From: DASRDU01 sp046331565
Lineage (GTDB): Bacteria; Acidobacteriota; Blastocatellia; RBC074
DNA length: 64,000 bases
NCBI GenBank assembly: GCA_046331565.1
Contig: JAXLQP010000010.1
Coordinates: 62,001-126,000, forward strand
Direction: 5' to 3'
This document shows, piece by piece, positions 20,026-29,336 of the stretch. The position numbers and the translations under genes were made by a program. How positions within the stretch are numbered: position 1 is the stretch's first letter; each line of letters begins with the position of its first letter. The notes below the pieces were generated by a model that had not been told where the DNA came from, made no database searches, and worked only from the letters and a program-made list of their open reading frames with translations.

Positions 20026-22530
20026 ATGCAAACCCTGTGGCAAGACCTGCGCTACGGCGCGCGCATGTTACTCAAGCAACCGGGCTTCACCCTGGTCGCC
20101 GTCATCACATTGGCACTCGGCATCGGCGCGAATACAGCGATCTTCAGCGTCGTGGATGCGGTGCTGTTGCGCTCGCTGCCTTATCCGCAGGCTGAGCGGC
20201 TGGTCGTGCTATGGTCAACGCTGGCGGCACAGGGGATCAACGACTCCGTCAGTTCGATGCCCGATTACCGCGAGTGGCGCGACCGAAATCAGGTGTTTGA
20301 GGAACTCGCGGGTTACTATTACGGCAATATTAGTCTGGCGGACGCGGGGCGGGAGCCGGAACTGGTGCAGGGGGCGTACATCACATCCAACCTTTTCGCC
20401 ACACTGCGGGTCGCGCCGTTGCTGGGGCGTTCGTTTACCAACGAAGAGAATCAATTTGGACGGCATCGCGTGGCGCTGCTCAGTTACGGTTTGTGGCAGC
20501 GGCGGTATGGCGGCGACGGCGCAATCGTGGGGCGCAAGCTCAACCTGGGCGGCGAGAATTTCACTGTCGTTGGTGTGATGCCGCAAGGAATGCCGTTTCT
20601 CGATGACCTGCCGCCGGTCGAATTGTGGACGCCCATCGCGTTCGCGCCCGGCGACAATCTGGACACGCGCAACAATCATTTCGTCACATTGATTGGGCGC
20701 TTGAAACCCGGCGTGACCATCGCGCAGGCGCAGGCCGATGTCAGCGCCATCGCGCGGCAAATGGAAGAACAATATCCCGAAAACAAAGGGCTGGGCGCGT
20801 CGGTCATCTCGCTGCAAAAGCAATTGGTCGGCGATTCGCAAACGGCGTTATGGGCGCTGCTGATCGCGGTCGCCTTCGTTTTGCTGGTGGCTTGCGTCAA
20901 CCTCGCCAATTTATTGCTGGCGCGCGCGGCAGCACGGGAAAAAGAGCTGGCGATTCGCGCCGGACTGGGCGCAACGCGCGCGCGGCTGATCAGACAGATG
21001 CTGGCCGAATGTCTGCCGCTGGCGCTCGCAGGCGGGACGTTGGGCGCACTGGTCGCGTTGTGGGGGATTGAATCGCTCTCCTCCTTTCTGCCTTCGACCT
21101 TGCCGCGTCACAACGCGATTGGCGTCAACAGTCGCGTGCTGGCCTTCACCGTTGCCGTCTCGTTTGTGACCGTACTGATATTCGGCTTGCTGCCTGCATT
21201 TCAGGCGGCCACCACAGCCGTCAGCGCGGCGCTCAACGAAAGCGGGCGCGGCGCAACCGGTAGCCGCCGTCAGAGTCTGTTACGCCGTGGGCTGGTCGTT
21301 GCCGAAATCGCGCTGGCGTTGCTGTTACTGGTGGGTGCGGGATTGATGGTGCGCAGCTTCGTTAACCTGCGGCAGGTGGATGCGGGGTTCACCGCGCACA
21401 ACGTGTTGACGATGCGCGTGCCGCTGCCGGAGGCGAAGTATCCGGTTCCGCTGAGCACCACGGATTTGCGTCCGCCCGCCGGATTGGGGTTTTACGAACA
21501 GTTGCTGGCGCGGGTGCGGGCCTTGCCCGGCGTGCAGGCCGCAGCAGTGGGGTCTACGCTGCCGCTCGGCGTGGGAACCAACTGGGGCAAATTCCTGCAC
21601 GTCGAAGGCCGTCCCGCGCCGCCCTCGCTCGATCAGGTTCCGCTGGCCCGCTTCGCGCTCATCAGCCCCGATTATTTCCGTACGTTCGGCATCGCGTTGC
21701 GCAACGGCAGGCCGTTCGCCGCCACAGATCAGGAAAATTCGCAGCCCGTCGCCATCATCAACGAAACGCTTCAGCAGCGGTTCTTCCCGCACAAAGACCC
21801 CATCGGCAAAACGATCACACTGGGCGCGCCGGAATCCCTGCTCGATGCCGAAGCGCGCAAACCGGAGAACCTGCCGCCGCGCCGCGTCATCGTCGGCGTG
21901 GTCGCCGATGTCAAAGGCGGCAGTCTGAATCAAGCTGCGCAACCGCTGGTTTACGCGCCGCTCACGCAACATCGGCGCGAAGGATGGAGCAATGCGCTGC
22001 TGCTGGCCGTGCAAACGGTGCCTGCGCCTGCGTCCTTCACCGCCGCAGTCAGAGCCGAGGTGCGCGCGCTCGATGCCGCGCAGCCCGTCACGCAGGTCAG
22101 AACCGTAGACGAATTGTTCAGCCGGTTGCTTTCCGAAGCGCGCTTCAATCTGTTGTTGTCGGGCTTGTTCGCCGCGTTGGCGCTCGTGCTGGCGGCGGTC
22201 GGGATTTACGGCGTGACGGCGTATGCGGTGGAGCAGCGCACGCACGAAATCGGCATTCGGATGGCGCTGGGCGCGCCCACCCGCCACGTCCTCGGCATGA
22301 TTCTCAAACAAGGGATGACGCTGGCGCTGACGGGCGCAGGGATTGGCTTGCTGGCCGCTTTCGCGTTGATGCGCCTGCTGGAAAAACTTTTGTTTGGCGT
22401 GCGGGCAAGCGACCCGTTGACCTTCAGCGCCGTAGCGCTCCTGCTGGTCGCAGTGGCGCTCCTTGCGTGCTGGATTCCGGCGCGGCGGGCGACGAAAGTT
22501 GATCCGATGATTGCGTTGAGATGTGAATGA
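20026..22530 (+). CDS. ADOP family permease 4
   Basis: 834-residue duplicated orphan permease. It starts MQTLWQDLRYGARMLLKQPG with the classic first segment ALGIGANTAIFSVVDAVLLR, has two MacB-type domains and two FtsX bundles, and ends RRATKVDPMIALRCE. The ribosome site GGAAGAG lies at the end of leader element A. It is the only copy here preceded by a full leader element and may be the best model for how these genes are expressed. No ATPase gene is adjacent. Confidence 0.93.
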   Translation: MQTLWQDLRYGARMLLKQPGFTLVAVITLALGIGANTAIFSVVDAVLLRSLPYPQAERLVVLWSTLAAQGINDSVSSMPDYREWRDRNQVFEELAGYYYGNISLADAGREPELVQGAYITSNLFATLRVAPLLGRSFTNEENQFGRHRVALLSYGLWQRRYGGDGAIVGRKLNLGGENFTVVGVMPQGMPFLDDLPPVELWTPIAFAPGDNLDTRNNHFVTLIGRLKPGVTIAQAQADVSAIARQMEEQYPENKGLGASVISLQKQLVGDSQTALWALLIAVAFVLLVACVNLANLLLARAAAREKELAIRAGLGATRARLIRQMLAECLPLALAGGTLGALVALWGIESLSSFLPSTLPRHNAIGVNSRVLAFTVAVSFVTVLIFGLLPAFQAATTAVSAALNESGRGATGSRRQSLLRRGLVVAEIALALLLLVGAGLMVRSFVNLRQVDAGFTAHNVLTMRVPLPEAKYPVPLSTTDLRPPAGLGFYEQLLARVRALPGVQAAAVGSTLPLGVGTNWGKFLHVEGRPAPPSLDQVPLARFALISPDYFRTFGIALRNGRPFAATDQENSQPVAIINETLQQRFFPHKDPIGKTITLGAPESLLDAEARKPENLPPRRVIVGVVADVKGGSLNQAAQPLVYAPLTQHRREGWSNALLLAVQTVPAPASFTAAVRAEVRALDAAQPVTQVRTVDELFSRLLSEARFNLLLSGLFAALALVLAAVGIYGVTAYAVEQRTHEIGIRMALGAPTRHVLGMILKQGMTLALTGAGIGLLAAFALMRLLEKLLFGVRASDPLTFSAVALLLVAVALLACWIPARRATKVDPMIALRCE

Positions 22531-22531
22531 A

Positions 22532-22765
22532 TCAAATTTGGGCACTACTGTAATTTGTGTGGGTAGGGGAAGTGCTTCGCTCGGTAGCTCCGTAGGAGCG
22601 GCCTGTTTCTAGTTGCAGCACATTATTATTCCCTCGCTCCGTAGGCGCGGCCTGTGCAGATGCCGCTCCTACGGAGCTAACAGAATTCCACCCACGCACA
22701 ACTATAAACAGGCCGCTCCTGGCGGAGCTAATGCCCACAGCAATTCCGGGAGTGCCCAAATTTGA
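22532..22765. mobile_element. MITE-like element with terminal inverted repeats
   Basis: A 234-bp non-coding unit bounded by perfect 15-bp inverted repeats (TCAAATTTGGGCACT at 22532-22546, its complement at 22751-22765). Pairing continues imperfectly to about 30 bp. Inside are four copies of a motif around GCTCCGTAGGAGCGGCCTGT: two direct (22585-22606, 22634-22655) and two inverted (22662-22679, 22708-22730). It begins two bases after the stop of ADOP 4. I saw no target duplication. Confidence 0.6.
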
Positions 22766-22777
22766 CAGGGAGGAATG

Positions 22778-22816
22778 ATGCAAACCGTATTACAAGACCT
22801 GCGCTATGGCACGTGA
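22778..22816 (+). pseudogene. ADOP start scar
   Basis: ATGATG preceded by GGGAGGAA, then 12 codons reading MQTVLQDLRYGT and a stop. This is the ADOP N-terminal signature with its ribosome site; the rest of the gene is absent. The 190 bp that follow, up to the sigma-factor fusion gene, hold nothing recognisable. Confidence 0.8.
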
Positions 22817-23003
22817 ACGTTCACGCGGCCCTTTCAATTTTTCCGCCTCTTACCGATTCAACTTATCAGCCAATTCATCCCTTCCCGCAAAGGGCACGAT
22901 GCTCGCGTTTTGCTTGCCAGTCTGGTCACATGATTTTTCAGAGAGCCACTAAAAAAAACAGGAAAGTTCCACCCTGCATCTGGCTCTTATTCTATGAACG
23001 ACA

Positions 23004-24884
23004 ATGAATGAATTGACCGAGATGAAAGAGACCTACGCGCTGATTGCCCGGGCGGCGGACAGGCTGGCCGCGCCCACCATCAGGCATGAAGCTTTTGGCG
23101 AGCTGGTCGTGCGCTATCAGGACCTGGCCTGGGGATGCGCCTGGGCCGTATTGCGCGATGATGCGTTGGCGGAAGAAGCGGCGCAGGAAGCTTTCATCAC
23201 GGCCTGGCGGCGCCTCGATCAGTTGCGCGAGCCGGAAGCGTTTCCGGGTTGGTTGCGCCGCCTTGTGCTGACGGCTTGCAATCGAATGACACGCGGGCGG
23301 CGGTTGATGTTTGTGCCGTTGGAAATAGTCGAGGCGTTGCCTGCGACTGATGATACTCCGCACGTCCACGCCGAGCGGAGGGAAAGGGCGGAGAAAGTGC
23401 GCGCCGCGATTCGCGCGCTGCCTGAACACGAGCGCTTGGTGACGACGCTCTTTTACCTCGGCGAATACTCGCAAGCCGAGATCAGCGCCTTCCTCGAAGT
23501 GCCGACCACTACCGTCGTCAAGCGGCTGTACGCGGCGCGGCAACGAATGAAAGAGATGATGATCGAGATGTTCAGCGACGATCTGAAAACGCGCCGCCCC
23601 TCGCGCAACGACGCTTTTGCCGATGCGGTGAGCGCGCGGTTGCGCCCGTTCGCCGCCGCAGAATGGGGGCTTGTCAGCGCGTTTGTTTACGGCCTCGAAC
23701 CGGACTTTCGGCAGGACGAAGAAACCTGGTTGCAGAACCGGCAGCAATTCGACGAGAGCCGCTATCGTCGGCGGCAGTACATCGCTGAGCAGGCCGGAAC
23801 GCAGCAGATGGTTGGCTATGGCGCGATTGAGCAGACGATCTTTCTGCCGCGCTACCGGTTGTTTCTTGCGGCGGAGCCGGAAGCTTTACGCGCTGGTGTG
23901 GGTGATGTGTTGCTCGACCAGTTGCTGGAGGATTTGCGCGCGGCGGGCGCGATCAAGGTCTGGCATCGCAACTATGCGCAACGCACGGAAGTGCTGGACT
24001 TCCTCGCGGCGCGCGGCTTTGTTGAGACGGCGCGCGTGTGGGACTTGCGGCTGGAAGTGGCGCAGGTGGATACGACGCCTTTCCTGCCGTTGCTGGAGCG
24101 TCTGGCGTCACGCGGCATCACTATCACTACCGTCGCCGCCGAGCGTGAGCGCGATGCCGACTGCCTGCACAAGCTGCACGCTTTCCTCAACGAGGTGAAG
24201 GCCGACGATCCGCAACGCCAGCTTTTCACGCCCGCGCCGTTGGAAGCGGTCGTGCGCTGGTTCGAGCGGCGGGATGTCTTGCCCGACGCCTGCTTCATCG
24301 CCAAATGCGGCGAGGAATATGTCGGCTTTACCGACCTCAATCATCTTGAGCCGATTCCGCGCGGCATTATGCACGGCTTCACCGGCGTAGCGCGCGCGCA
24401 TCGGCGGCAAGGCGTGGCGACGGCTTTGAAAATCCGCGCCATCGAGTACGCGCACGCCCACGGCTATCAAATCATTCGCGCCTTCAACCCGCCCGCCCAC
24501 GCGGGGGCGCTGGCGCTGAATGAGAAACTGGGTTTTCAGCGCCGCTACTGTTACGTCACTGTGGAAAAGTTTATCCGGGAGCCAGCGGCAGTGGATACGC
24601 GCTGTTATGACGATTACGTCGGTCGCTACGTGCCCGATGAAGCGTTGCTGGCGAAGTACGGCGTACCCGCTGGTTTTACGATGACGATCAGGCAAGTCGC
24701 AGGCCGCCTCTTCAGCGAAGCGCGCGACATGCAGGACGAGTTGTTCCCGGCTTCCGAAACGGACTTCTTCACCGATCATCACTACGGACAAGCCAGCTTT
24801 GTGCGAGAGGAAGGCAGAGGCGTGACGCATTTGCTTTACCGCGAAGGCGAGATGACGTTGCGCGCCGACAAAATCAACGAATAG
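23004..24884 (+). CDS. ECF sigma factor fused to two GNAT domains and a DUF3471-like tail
   Basis: 626 residues. Residues 25-95 match sigma region 2 (YQDLAWGCAWAVLRDDALAE, EAAQEAFITAWRRL). Residues 130-190 match region 4 (LPEHERLVTTLFYLGEYSQA, then ISAFLEVPTTTVVKRLYAAR). Two acetyltransferase folds follow: a weak one (about 210-345) and a clear one (about 375-515) with the acetyl-CoA loop HRRQGVATAL and the end motif ALALNEKLGF. The last 100 residues (YDDYVGRYVPDEALLAKYG onward) resemble DUF3471. The frame is continuous, so this is a real fusion. It could link transcription initiation to acetyl-CoA or an amine substrate, or be an acetyltransferase with a captured sigma domain. No anti-sigma gene is adjacent. 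Only 23 bp separate it from the cytochrome gene. Confidence 0.85.
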   Translation: MNELTEMKETYALIARAADRLAAPTIRHEAFGELVVRYQDLAWGCAWAVLRDDALAEEAAQEAFITAWRRLDQLREPEAFPGWLRRLVLTACNRMTRGRRLMFVPLEIVEALPATDDTPHVHAERRERAEKVRAAIRALPEHERLVTTLFYLGEYSQAEISAFLEVPTTTVVKRLYAARQRMKEMMIEMFSDDLKTRRPSRNDAFADAVSARLRPFAAAEWGLVSAFVYGLEPDFRQDEETWLQNRQQFDESRYRRRQYIAEQAGTQQMVGYGAIEQTIFLPRYRLFLAAEPEALRAGVGDVLLDQLLEDLRAAGAIKVWHRNYAQRTEVLDFLAARGFVETARVWDLRLEVAQVDTTPFLPLLERLASRGITITTVAAERERDADCLHKLHAFLNEVKADDPQRQLFTPAPLEAVVRWFERRDVLPDACFIAKCGEEYVGFTDLNHLEPIPRGIMHGFTGVARAHRRQGVATALKIRAIEYAHAHGYQIIRAFNPPAHAGALALNEKLGFQRRYCYVTVEKFIREPAAVDTRCYDDYVGRYVPDEALLAKYGVPAGFTMTIRQVAGRLFSEARDMQDELFPASETDFFTDHHYGQASFVREEGRGVTHLLYREGEMTLRADKINE

Positions 24885-24907
24885 GTTCAATCAACTCGGA
24901 GGCAATT

Positions 24908-26035
24908 ATGAAACGCGAATGCAGACGATCCGTCTTCACCTTCTTCGTCATCATCAGTTGTTGCATCGTCATCACCACGCCGCACTCGGCGGCGCAACGA
25001 CCATCAGGCGCTGTCACGCAAGAGCCGCCCGCCGAGCAGGTATATCGCAATGTGCAGGTCTTCAAAGGGCTGCCCGCGTCACAGTTGTATCCGGCGATGA
25101 ATTTCATCTCCGGCGCGCTGGGCGTAACCTGTGCACACTGTCACGTGCCCAATCAATTCGAGAAGGATGACAAAGCCGCCAAGCAAACCGCGCGACGTAT
25201 GATCGAGATGACGCGGACGCTCGACCGGAACAGTTTCAACGAAGCGCAAGCCATCACCTGTTACACCTGCCATCGCGGGCAGCCCCAACCGGTTTCCATC
25301 CCGACCATCGTCCCCGCCGCCGTGCCGCAACCAGGCCCTGCCAGCGCGTTGCCGACGGTTGACCAGTTGCTGGAAAACTATCAGGCTGCGCTCGGCGGCA
25401 AAGCCAGGCTGGAACAAATCACTTCGCTGACGATGAAGGGAACGGAAGCCGCTTCCGGCGTCGCCAACAATCCCGCCGCAAGAACGCTAGAGGTCTACCG
25501 CAAAGCCCCCAACCGGCTGCTGCTGGTCAACACGCAAGGCAATGACAAGGCCGTGCGCGCTTTTGATGGCGAAACCGGCTGGCAGCAATTCGGCGGGCGC
25601 ACGCTGGGGATGAGCGCGACCGATCTGGGCATGATCCGCCGCGAGGCGCAATTTGATCGGAACTACAATTTACGGTCGCAATACACGCGGATGGCGATCA
25701 CCGGCCAGGCGCGGATTGGTGAGCGCACAGTCTGGGTCATTGAGGCGACGCCGGTCGAAACCCGCATCGGGCCGATGGGGTTTGCGCGCGAATGGCTCTA
25801 TTTCGACACGCAAACCGGGCTGCTCGTGCGCCGGCAAATCGAAGCGCAGACGGCGCTGGGCCGCATCCCTCTCGCCAACGACTTCGAGGATTACCGCGCC
25901 GTGAATGGCGTGCAGTGGCCTTTCACCGTGCGTCAAATATTCCCCGGTTTCAGCACGCTGCAACGCTTCACAGAGATCAAATGGAATGTCGAATTGGATG
26001 AAGCGCAATTCAAACGGCCTGCCGCGAAACCATAA
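24908..26035 (+). CDS. Reaction-centre-type c cytochrome, copy 2
   Basis: 375 residues, paralogue of the gene at 14477. It has a signal peptide (VFTFFVIISCCIVITTPHSA), haem motifs CAHCH at residues 75-79 and CYTCH at 118-122, the segment NVQVFKGLPASQLYPAMNF, and the same C-terminal beta domain with YFDTQTGLLVRR and FEDYRAVNGVQWPFTV. GGAGG precedes the ATG. It is probably co-transcribed with the sigma-acetyltransferase fusion. Periplasmic electron transfer or redox sensing is inferred from the family. Confidence 0.85.
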   Translation: MKRECRRSVFTFFVIISCCIVITTPHSAAQRPSGAVTQEPPAEQVYRNVQVFKGLPASQLYPAMNFISGALGVTCAHCHVPNQFEKDDKAAKQTARRMIEMTRTLDRNSFNEAQAITCYTCHRGQPQPVSIPTIVPAAVPQPGPASALPTVDQLLENYQAALGGKARLEQITSLTMKGTEAASGVANNPAARTLEVYRKAPNRLLLVNTQGNDKAVRAFDGETGWQQFGGRTLGMSATDLGMIRREAQFDRNYNLRSQYTRMAITGQARIGERTVWVIEATPVETRIGPMGFAREWLYFDTQTGLLVRRQIEAQTALGRIPLANDFEDYRAVNGVQWPFTVRQIFPGFSTLQRFTEIKWNVELDEAQFKRPAAKP

Positions 26036-26184
26036 GACAGCGCGCTGAAAACGGCGCTTGAACAGGGGCGGCCCTCGCAACACCGTCTTCGCGCATCTGG
26101 CCGCCATTCGCACCAAGCCCGCCAACCTGGCGCAGGGCGACCAGGCCGAGCGCATTGACACGGCGATTCAGCGCCTCTCTGGCG

Positions 26185-26810
26185 CTACTGCCCCGGCGCT
26201 GCAATCAGCAACCGCACCGCATTCGCGGCGCGCCCGTTGATTGACAGCGTGGCGAGTGCTTCGCCAGACAGCCCGGTCGGAATCTGCGTGTTGATCTGAT
26301 CCAGTCCGACGAAATCCATTTGCTTACCGGCGTAGAGTATTGGCGCGTCTATGCCGCCGATGTTCACCTTGACGGTGTCTGTGGCCACGCCACGAATTCC
26401 GGTTCCGAAAAGAATCAGAAACTCGCCCGCCCTGATCAGGTTCGGCGTGCCGTCGGGATTGCCCACTGACCGATGGTTTATCCCGTCATTGGTCACCAGC
26501 GCTGTCGGCACGCCATTCCCCTGAGCGTTCGCCGTAAAGATGGCCGCAGCCGTCGTCGTCACTGTTAAGCCGCTACGCGGAACCGTCCCGTCGGCGGCGG
26601 TAATCTCGACCTCGGCAATACCCGTTCCGGTGAGCGGAGGAATCAGAAAATTGATCTGCTGCGGCGAGACGAAAAATAACGGCGCCAGTACACCATCCAC
26701 GCGCACACTCGTGCCCGCGAGTTCAGTCGGCAGTGGTAATGCCTTGGCCACCGCTGTGCCCATGGCGAGTTGCTGGCCGAAGGCTGAAACTATCGCCTCC
26801 GGCGCTGCAA
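26185..26810 (-). pseudogene. TIGR03437-type C-terminal domain fragment
   Basis: About 200 residues on the minus strand reading APEAIVSAFGQQLAMGTAVA and LFFVSPQQINFLIPPLTGTG, then FLILFGTGIRGVATD and INGRAANAVRLLIAAPG. This is the C-terminal module common on large secreted Acidobacteriota proteins. The frame is cut upstream by the palindrome at 26811, so the body of the protein is missing. A start at 26763 is possible but would not give a natural product. Between this fragment and the cytochrome gene (26036-26184) there is another short coding-like scrap I cannot assign. Confidence 0.75.
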
Positions 26811-26978
26811 GGCTTATTCAAAGTAGCTTAGTGGGCGGGAATGGTACTACGAGCGGTAGCGAGTCCCGTGCCTGGGAGACCGCTTCCTCGGCACGGGACT
26901 CGCTACCGCTCGTAGTACCATTCCCGGCGCGCCGCTTGCCTCAACTCGCGGCGCTCAACTCGCTACTTTGAATAAGCC
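26811..26978. repeat. Large nested palindrome
   Basis: Two nested perfect inverted repeats: outer arms of 17 bp (26811-26827 and 26962-26978) and inner arms of 36 bp (26837-26872 and 26890-26925) around a 17-bp loop. It interrupts the TIGR03437 fragment. The following stretch to 27162 holds a short minus-strand coding-like remnant but no gene I can support. Confidence 0.85.
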
Positions 26979-27162
26979 CTATCCGGCGCTGCCGCATTCA
27001 GGCGATAGCTCGCAGCCGAAACTAGGGATGCCATATCCTTTGCCCACGGCGAGCGCCGCGCCTCCGGCGTCCCCGATAAACATCCTGCCACTCAAGCCTT
27101 TTCTCTTCAGGCTGAGAAGGCGGACAACGCGCTCTTGCACGAATGGCGATAGTCAGTTTCAG

Positions 27163-28593
27163 TTATCGTTGGTGAGTTCTTTGCAAAATCCAGTTTGTGA
27201 TGGTCGTCAACACGGCGGGCGCAATGGTTTCTTCGCTGCGTTCGTATTCGTGGGGTAAGCCCGTTTCGCTCGTCTGAAACAGGTGATTAAGTTTCGGGAA
27301 CGATTGAATCGTGTAATCCCGATTGCCTCCTGCCTTCAAGGCCGCCGCGATGAGCGACAGGTTTTCTTTGGCTGCCGCTTGCACATCGTTTTCGCCGTTC
27401 AAGGCCAACACGGGAACTTTCACTTTCACCAATGTCGGGCGCGGGTCATACGCGATGAAATAGCGAAACCACGCCGACAGAAACAGCGGGATTTGCGCTT
27501 CCAACGTGGCTTTGCCTGAGGCGAAGGCGGCGCGTTGGTCGGCGGGCAATTTCTCCAATTGCTGTTGGAGACAAGCGCGCAGTTTTTTCTCGGCGCTCGT
27601 GTTTTCCGGCTCCGCTTGCAGGATGGCGAAAAGCTGTTGCTGTGCGGCGATGGTTTGTGCCGTGACACTTGCGGCCACGCCATTCTTTTTTTGCTGCAAC
27701 GCGGTTTGCGTGTAAATCAACTCCGTGCCGGGTTGTCCGCCTCCGGCAAGCAGCACGATAAACGCTACGTCCGACGAGCGCACGGCGGCCAGCGGCGCAA
27801 TCATGCCGCCTTCACTGTGACCGATCAGGCCGATTTGTTGCGGCGCGATTTCCTGCCGGGTTTTGAGATAAGCGATTCCCGCCAGCACATCCTCCACATA
27901 ATTTTCGCTCGTCGGGTTCGGCACGCCGGCGTCCGAGCCACCGACGCCCCGATCATCCACACGCAAAACGGCGATGCCCGCGCGCGTCAGCGCATCCGCC
28001 AGCACGAGGAACGGGCGATGTCCGGCAATGGTTTCATTGCGATCCTGCGCACCGGCGCCCGTAATCAGGAGTACTGCCGGATGTCGTTTTCCGTCGCGCG
28101 GAAACGTCAGCGTGCCAGCCAGCTTTACGTTCTCATTCTCATTTTTATAGCTGACCTCTTCCTCGTGATAGGGATAAGGCGGAAGCGGGTCTTGCGGGCG
28201 ATGCAGCGTGGGCGCAACGGCGGTGCGTCGGAAAACCAACGGCAGCGCGCCGCCACCTTGTTTGAGGGTTCCCGCAATCTCCGCGCCCTTCAAATTGAGC
28301 TTTCCTTCATAATGCAGGCCCAGTTTCTGCGCGACAAAGCGCAGTGTGTCGCCTTCCTGTGTGATCTCGTCCATCGGCAAATCGCGCGCGCCCTGATCCA
28401 GGCTATCGAGTTTCGCGATCAACGAGCCGTCGCTGTTGGCGACGATTTTCAGCACGAGCCGCAACGTGCTTCCATTGAATTCCAGTCGAGCGAGCCAGTT
28501 GCCAGCGAGCGCGTCGTTTTGCGCGCGCAGCGAAAGCGTCAGCGCCAGCGCCAGCGTGATGAGTGCCGTCAGTTGTTGCAGTGTGTTTTTCAT
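27163..28593 (-). CDS. Secreted alpha/beta hydrolase (S33-like)
   Basis: 476 residues with a signal peptide. An N-terminal beta domain (about 30-130) is followed by an alpha/beta hydrolase domain with HPAVLLITGAGAQDRNE, the RVDDRGVGGSD segment and the nucleophile elbow IGHSEGGMIAPLAA (Ser at about residue 260). The acidic residue is probably in LALNGENDVQ and the His in FPKLNHLFQ. It is an esterase or peptidase-like enzyme of unknown substrate. It is the last gene of a leftward set with a sigma factor, anti-sigma factor and small membrane protein. Confidence 0.88.
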   Translation of the reverse strand: MKNTLQQLTALITLALALTLSLRAQNDALAGNWLARLEFNGSTLRLVLKIVANSDGSLIAKLDSLDQGARDLPMDEITQEGDTLRFVAQKLGLHYEGKLNLKGAEIAGTLKQGGGALPLVFRRTAVAPTLHRPQDPLPPYPYHEEEVSYKNENENVKLAGTLTFPRDGKRHPAVLLITGAGAQDRNETIAGHRPFLVLADALTRAGIAVLRVDDRGVGGSDAGVPNPTSENYVEDVLAGIAYLKTRQEIAPQQIGLIGHSEGGMIAPLAAVRSSDVAFIVLLAGGGQPGTELIYTQTALQQKKNGVAASVTAQTIAAQQQLFAILQAEPENTSAEKKLRACLQQQLEKLPADQRAAFASGKATLEAQIPLFLSAWFRYFIAYDPRPTLVKVKVPVLALNGENDVQAAAKENLSLIAAALKAGGNRDYTIQSFPKLNHLFQTSETGLPHEYERSEETIAPAVLTTITNWILQRTHQR

Positions 28594-28605
28594 AAGTTTT
28601 GCTTT

Positions 28606-28920
28606 CTACCTGCCCTCGCTGAGTCGCGACAACACTTCGATGAACTGGCGCAGGCGATCAAGGTTCAAGAGAATGGCGAGCGGCACAATCAACAGGAGCA
28701 GCCCGCCTAAAATGATGCCGACTTTCGCCCACACGCGACGTGCCGTGAGCGCAGGGGCGGGTTGCCCTCGTAGCGCAAGGTAACCAAAGATGATAGCTAA
28801 GATGGCCTTCTCCATGCCGACAAGGTTGATGAAACAACCAATTCCAAGCAGCAGAGAAACGGTCGCATAAGCGTACTTCTGTCCGAGGATGGTGTATTCC
28901 TGTGTGTCAGGCGTTTTCAT
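28606..28920 (-). CDS. Small membrane protein (DUF4190-like)
   Basis: 104 residues with membrane segments AYATVSLLLGIGCFINLVG, MEKAILAIIFGYLALRG and VGIILGGLLLLIVPLAILL. The layout is like DUF4190 proteins, but I cannot confirm the family. It overlaps the anti-sigma gene by 4 bp and lies 12 bp before the hydrolase gene, so it belongs to the same operon. Confidence 0.75.
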   Translation of the reverse strand: MKTPDTQEYTILGQKYAYATVSLLLGIGCFINLVGMEKAILAIIFGYLALRGQPAPALTARRVWAKVGIILGGLLLLIVPLAILLNLDRLRQFIEVLSRLSEGR

Positions 28921-29336
28921 ATTTCTTCCCTTTCCAAGGTCAATTCGGTGTTGATCCGAAACGGATTTTCTTTAAGCCACCCGAACAGCGCGAGAACGAT
29001 CAGCACCGGCAGGAGCTTGAACCAAAGGCTCGCATCGCGTTCAGGCAGCAGTTCCAGCAATTTGCCAGGCACCAGCAATCCGGCAGCCCAAACAAAAGGC
29101 TGCCACCTTGCTGGTCGCGGCGCAGGCAACCGCGCGGCGATGAAAGGCCACAAATCGGCGGTGTATTCGTGGCGCCTTTGCGCGCCGAACAACGCGCCGA
29201 GCTGTCGTATTTGCTCCGCCTCACGCTGACAGCTTTCGCACGCTGCCAGATGCGCAGTCGCTTCTTTGCGGGAGGTTTCTGTTAACTCGCCGTCCAGCAT
29301 TGCCATGACAGCGAGCAGTGCGTCTTCACATTTCAT
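28917..29336 (-). CDS. Zinc-finger anti-sigma factor
   Basis: 139 residues. The N-terminal zf-HC2 motif (HLAACESCQ with an upstream Cys in MKCED) is the usual sigma-binding, redox-sensitive zinc site. A membrane segment follows (about 105-122, LLPVLIVLALFGWL) and a short tail faces the periplasm. Its start overlaps the stop of the sigma gene by 4 bp, the classic sigma/anti-sigma arrangement. Predicted to hold the ECF sigma factor at the membrane until a signal arrives. Confidence 0.9.
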   Translation of the reverse strand: MKCEDALLAVMAMLDGELTETSRKEATAHLAACESCQREAEQIRQLGALFGAQRRHEYTADLWPFIAARLPAPRPARWQPFVWAAGLLVPGKLLELLPERDASLWFKLLPVLIVLALFGWLKENPFRINTELTLEREEI

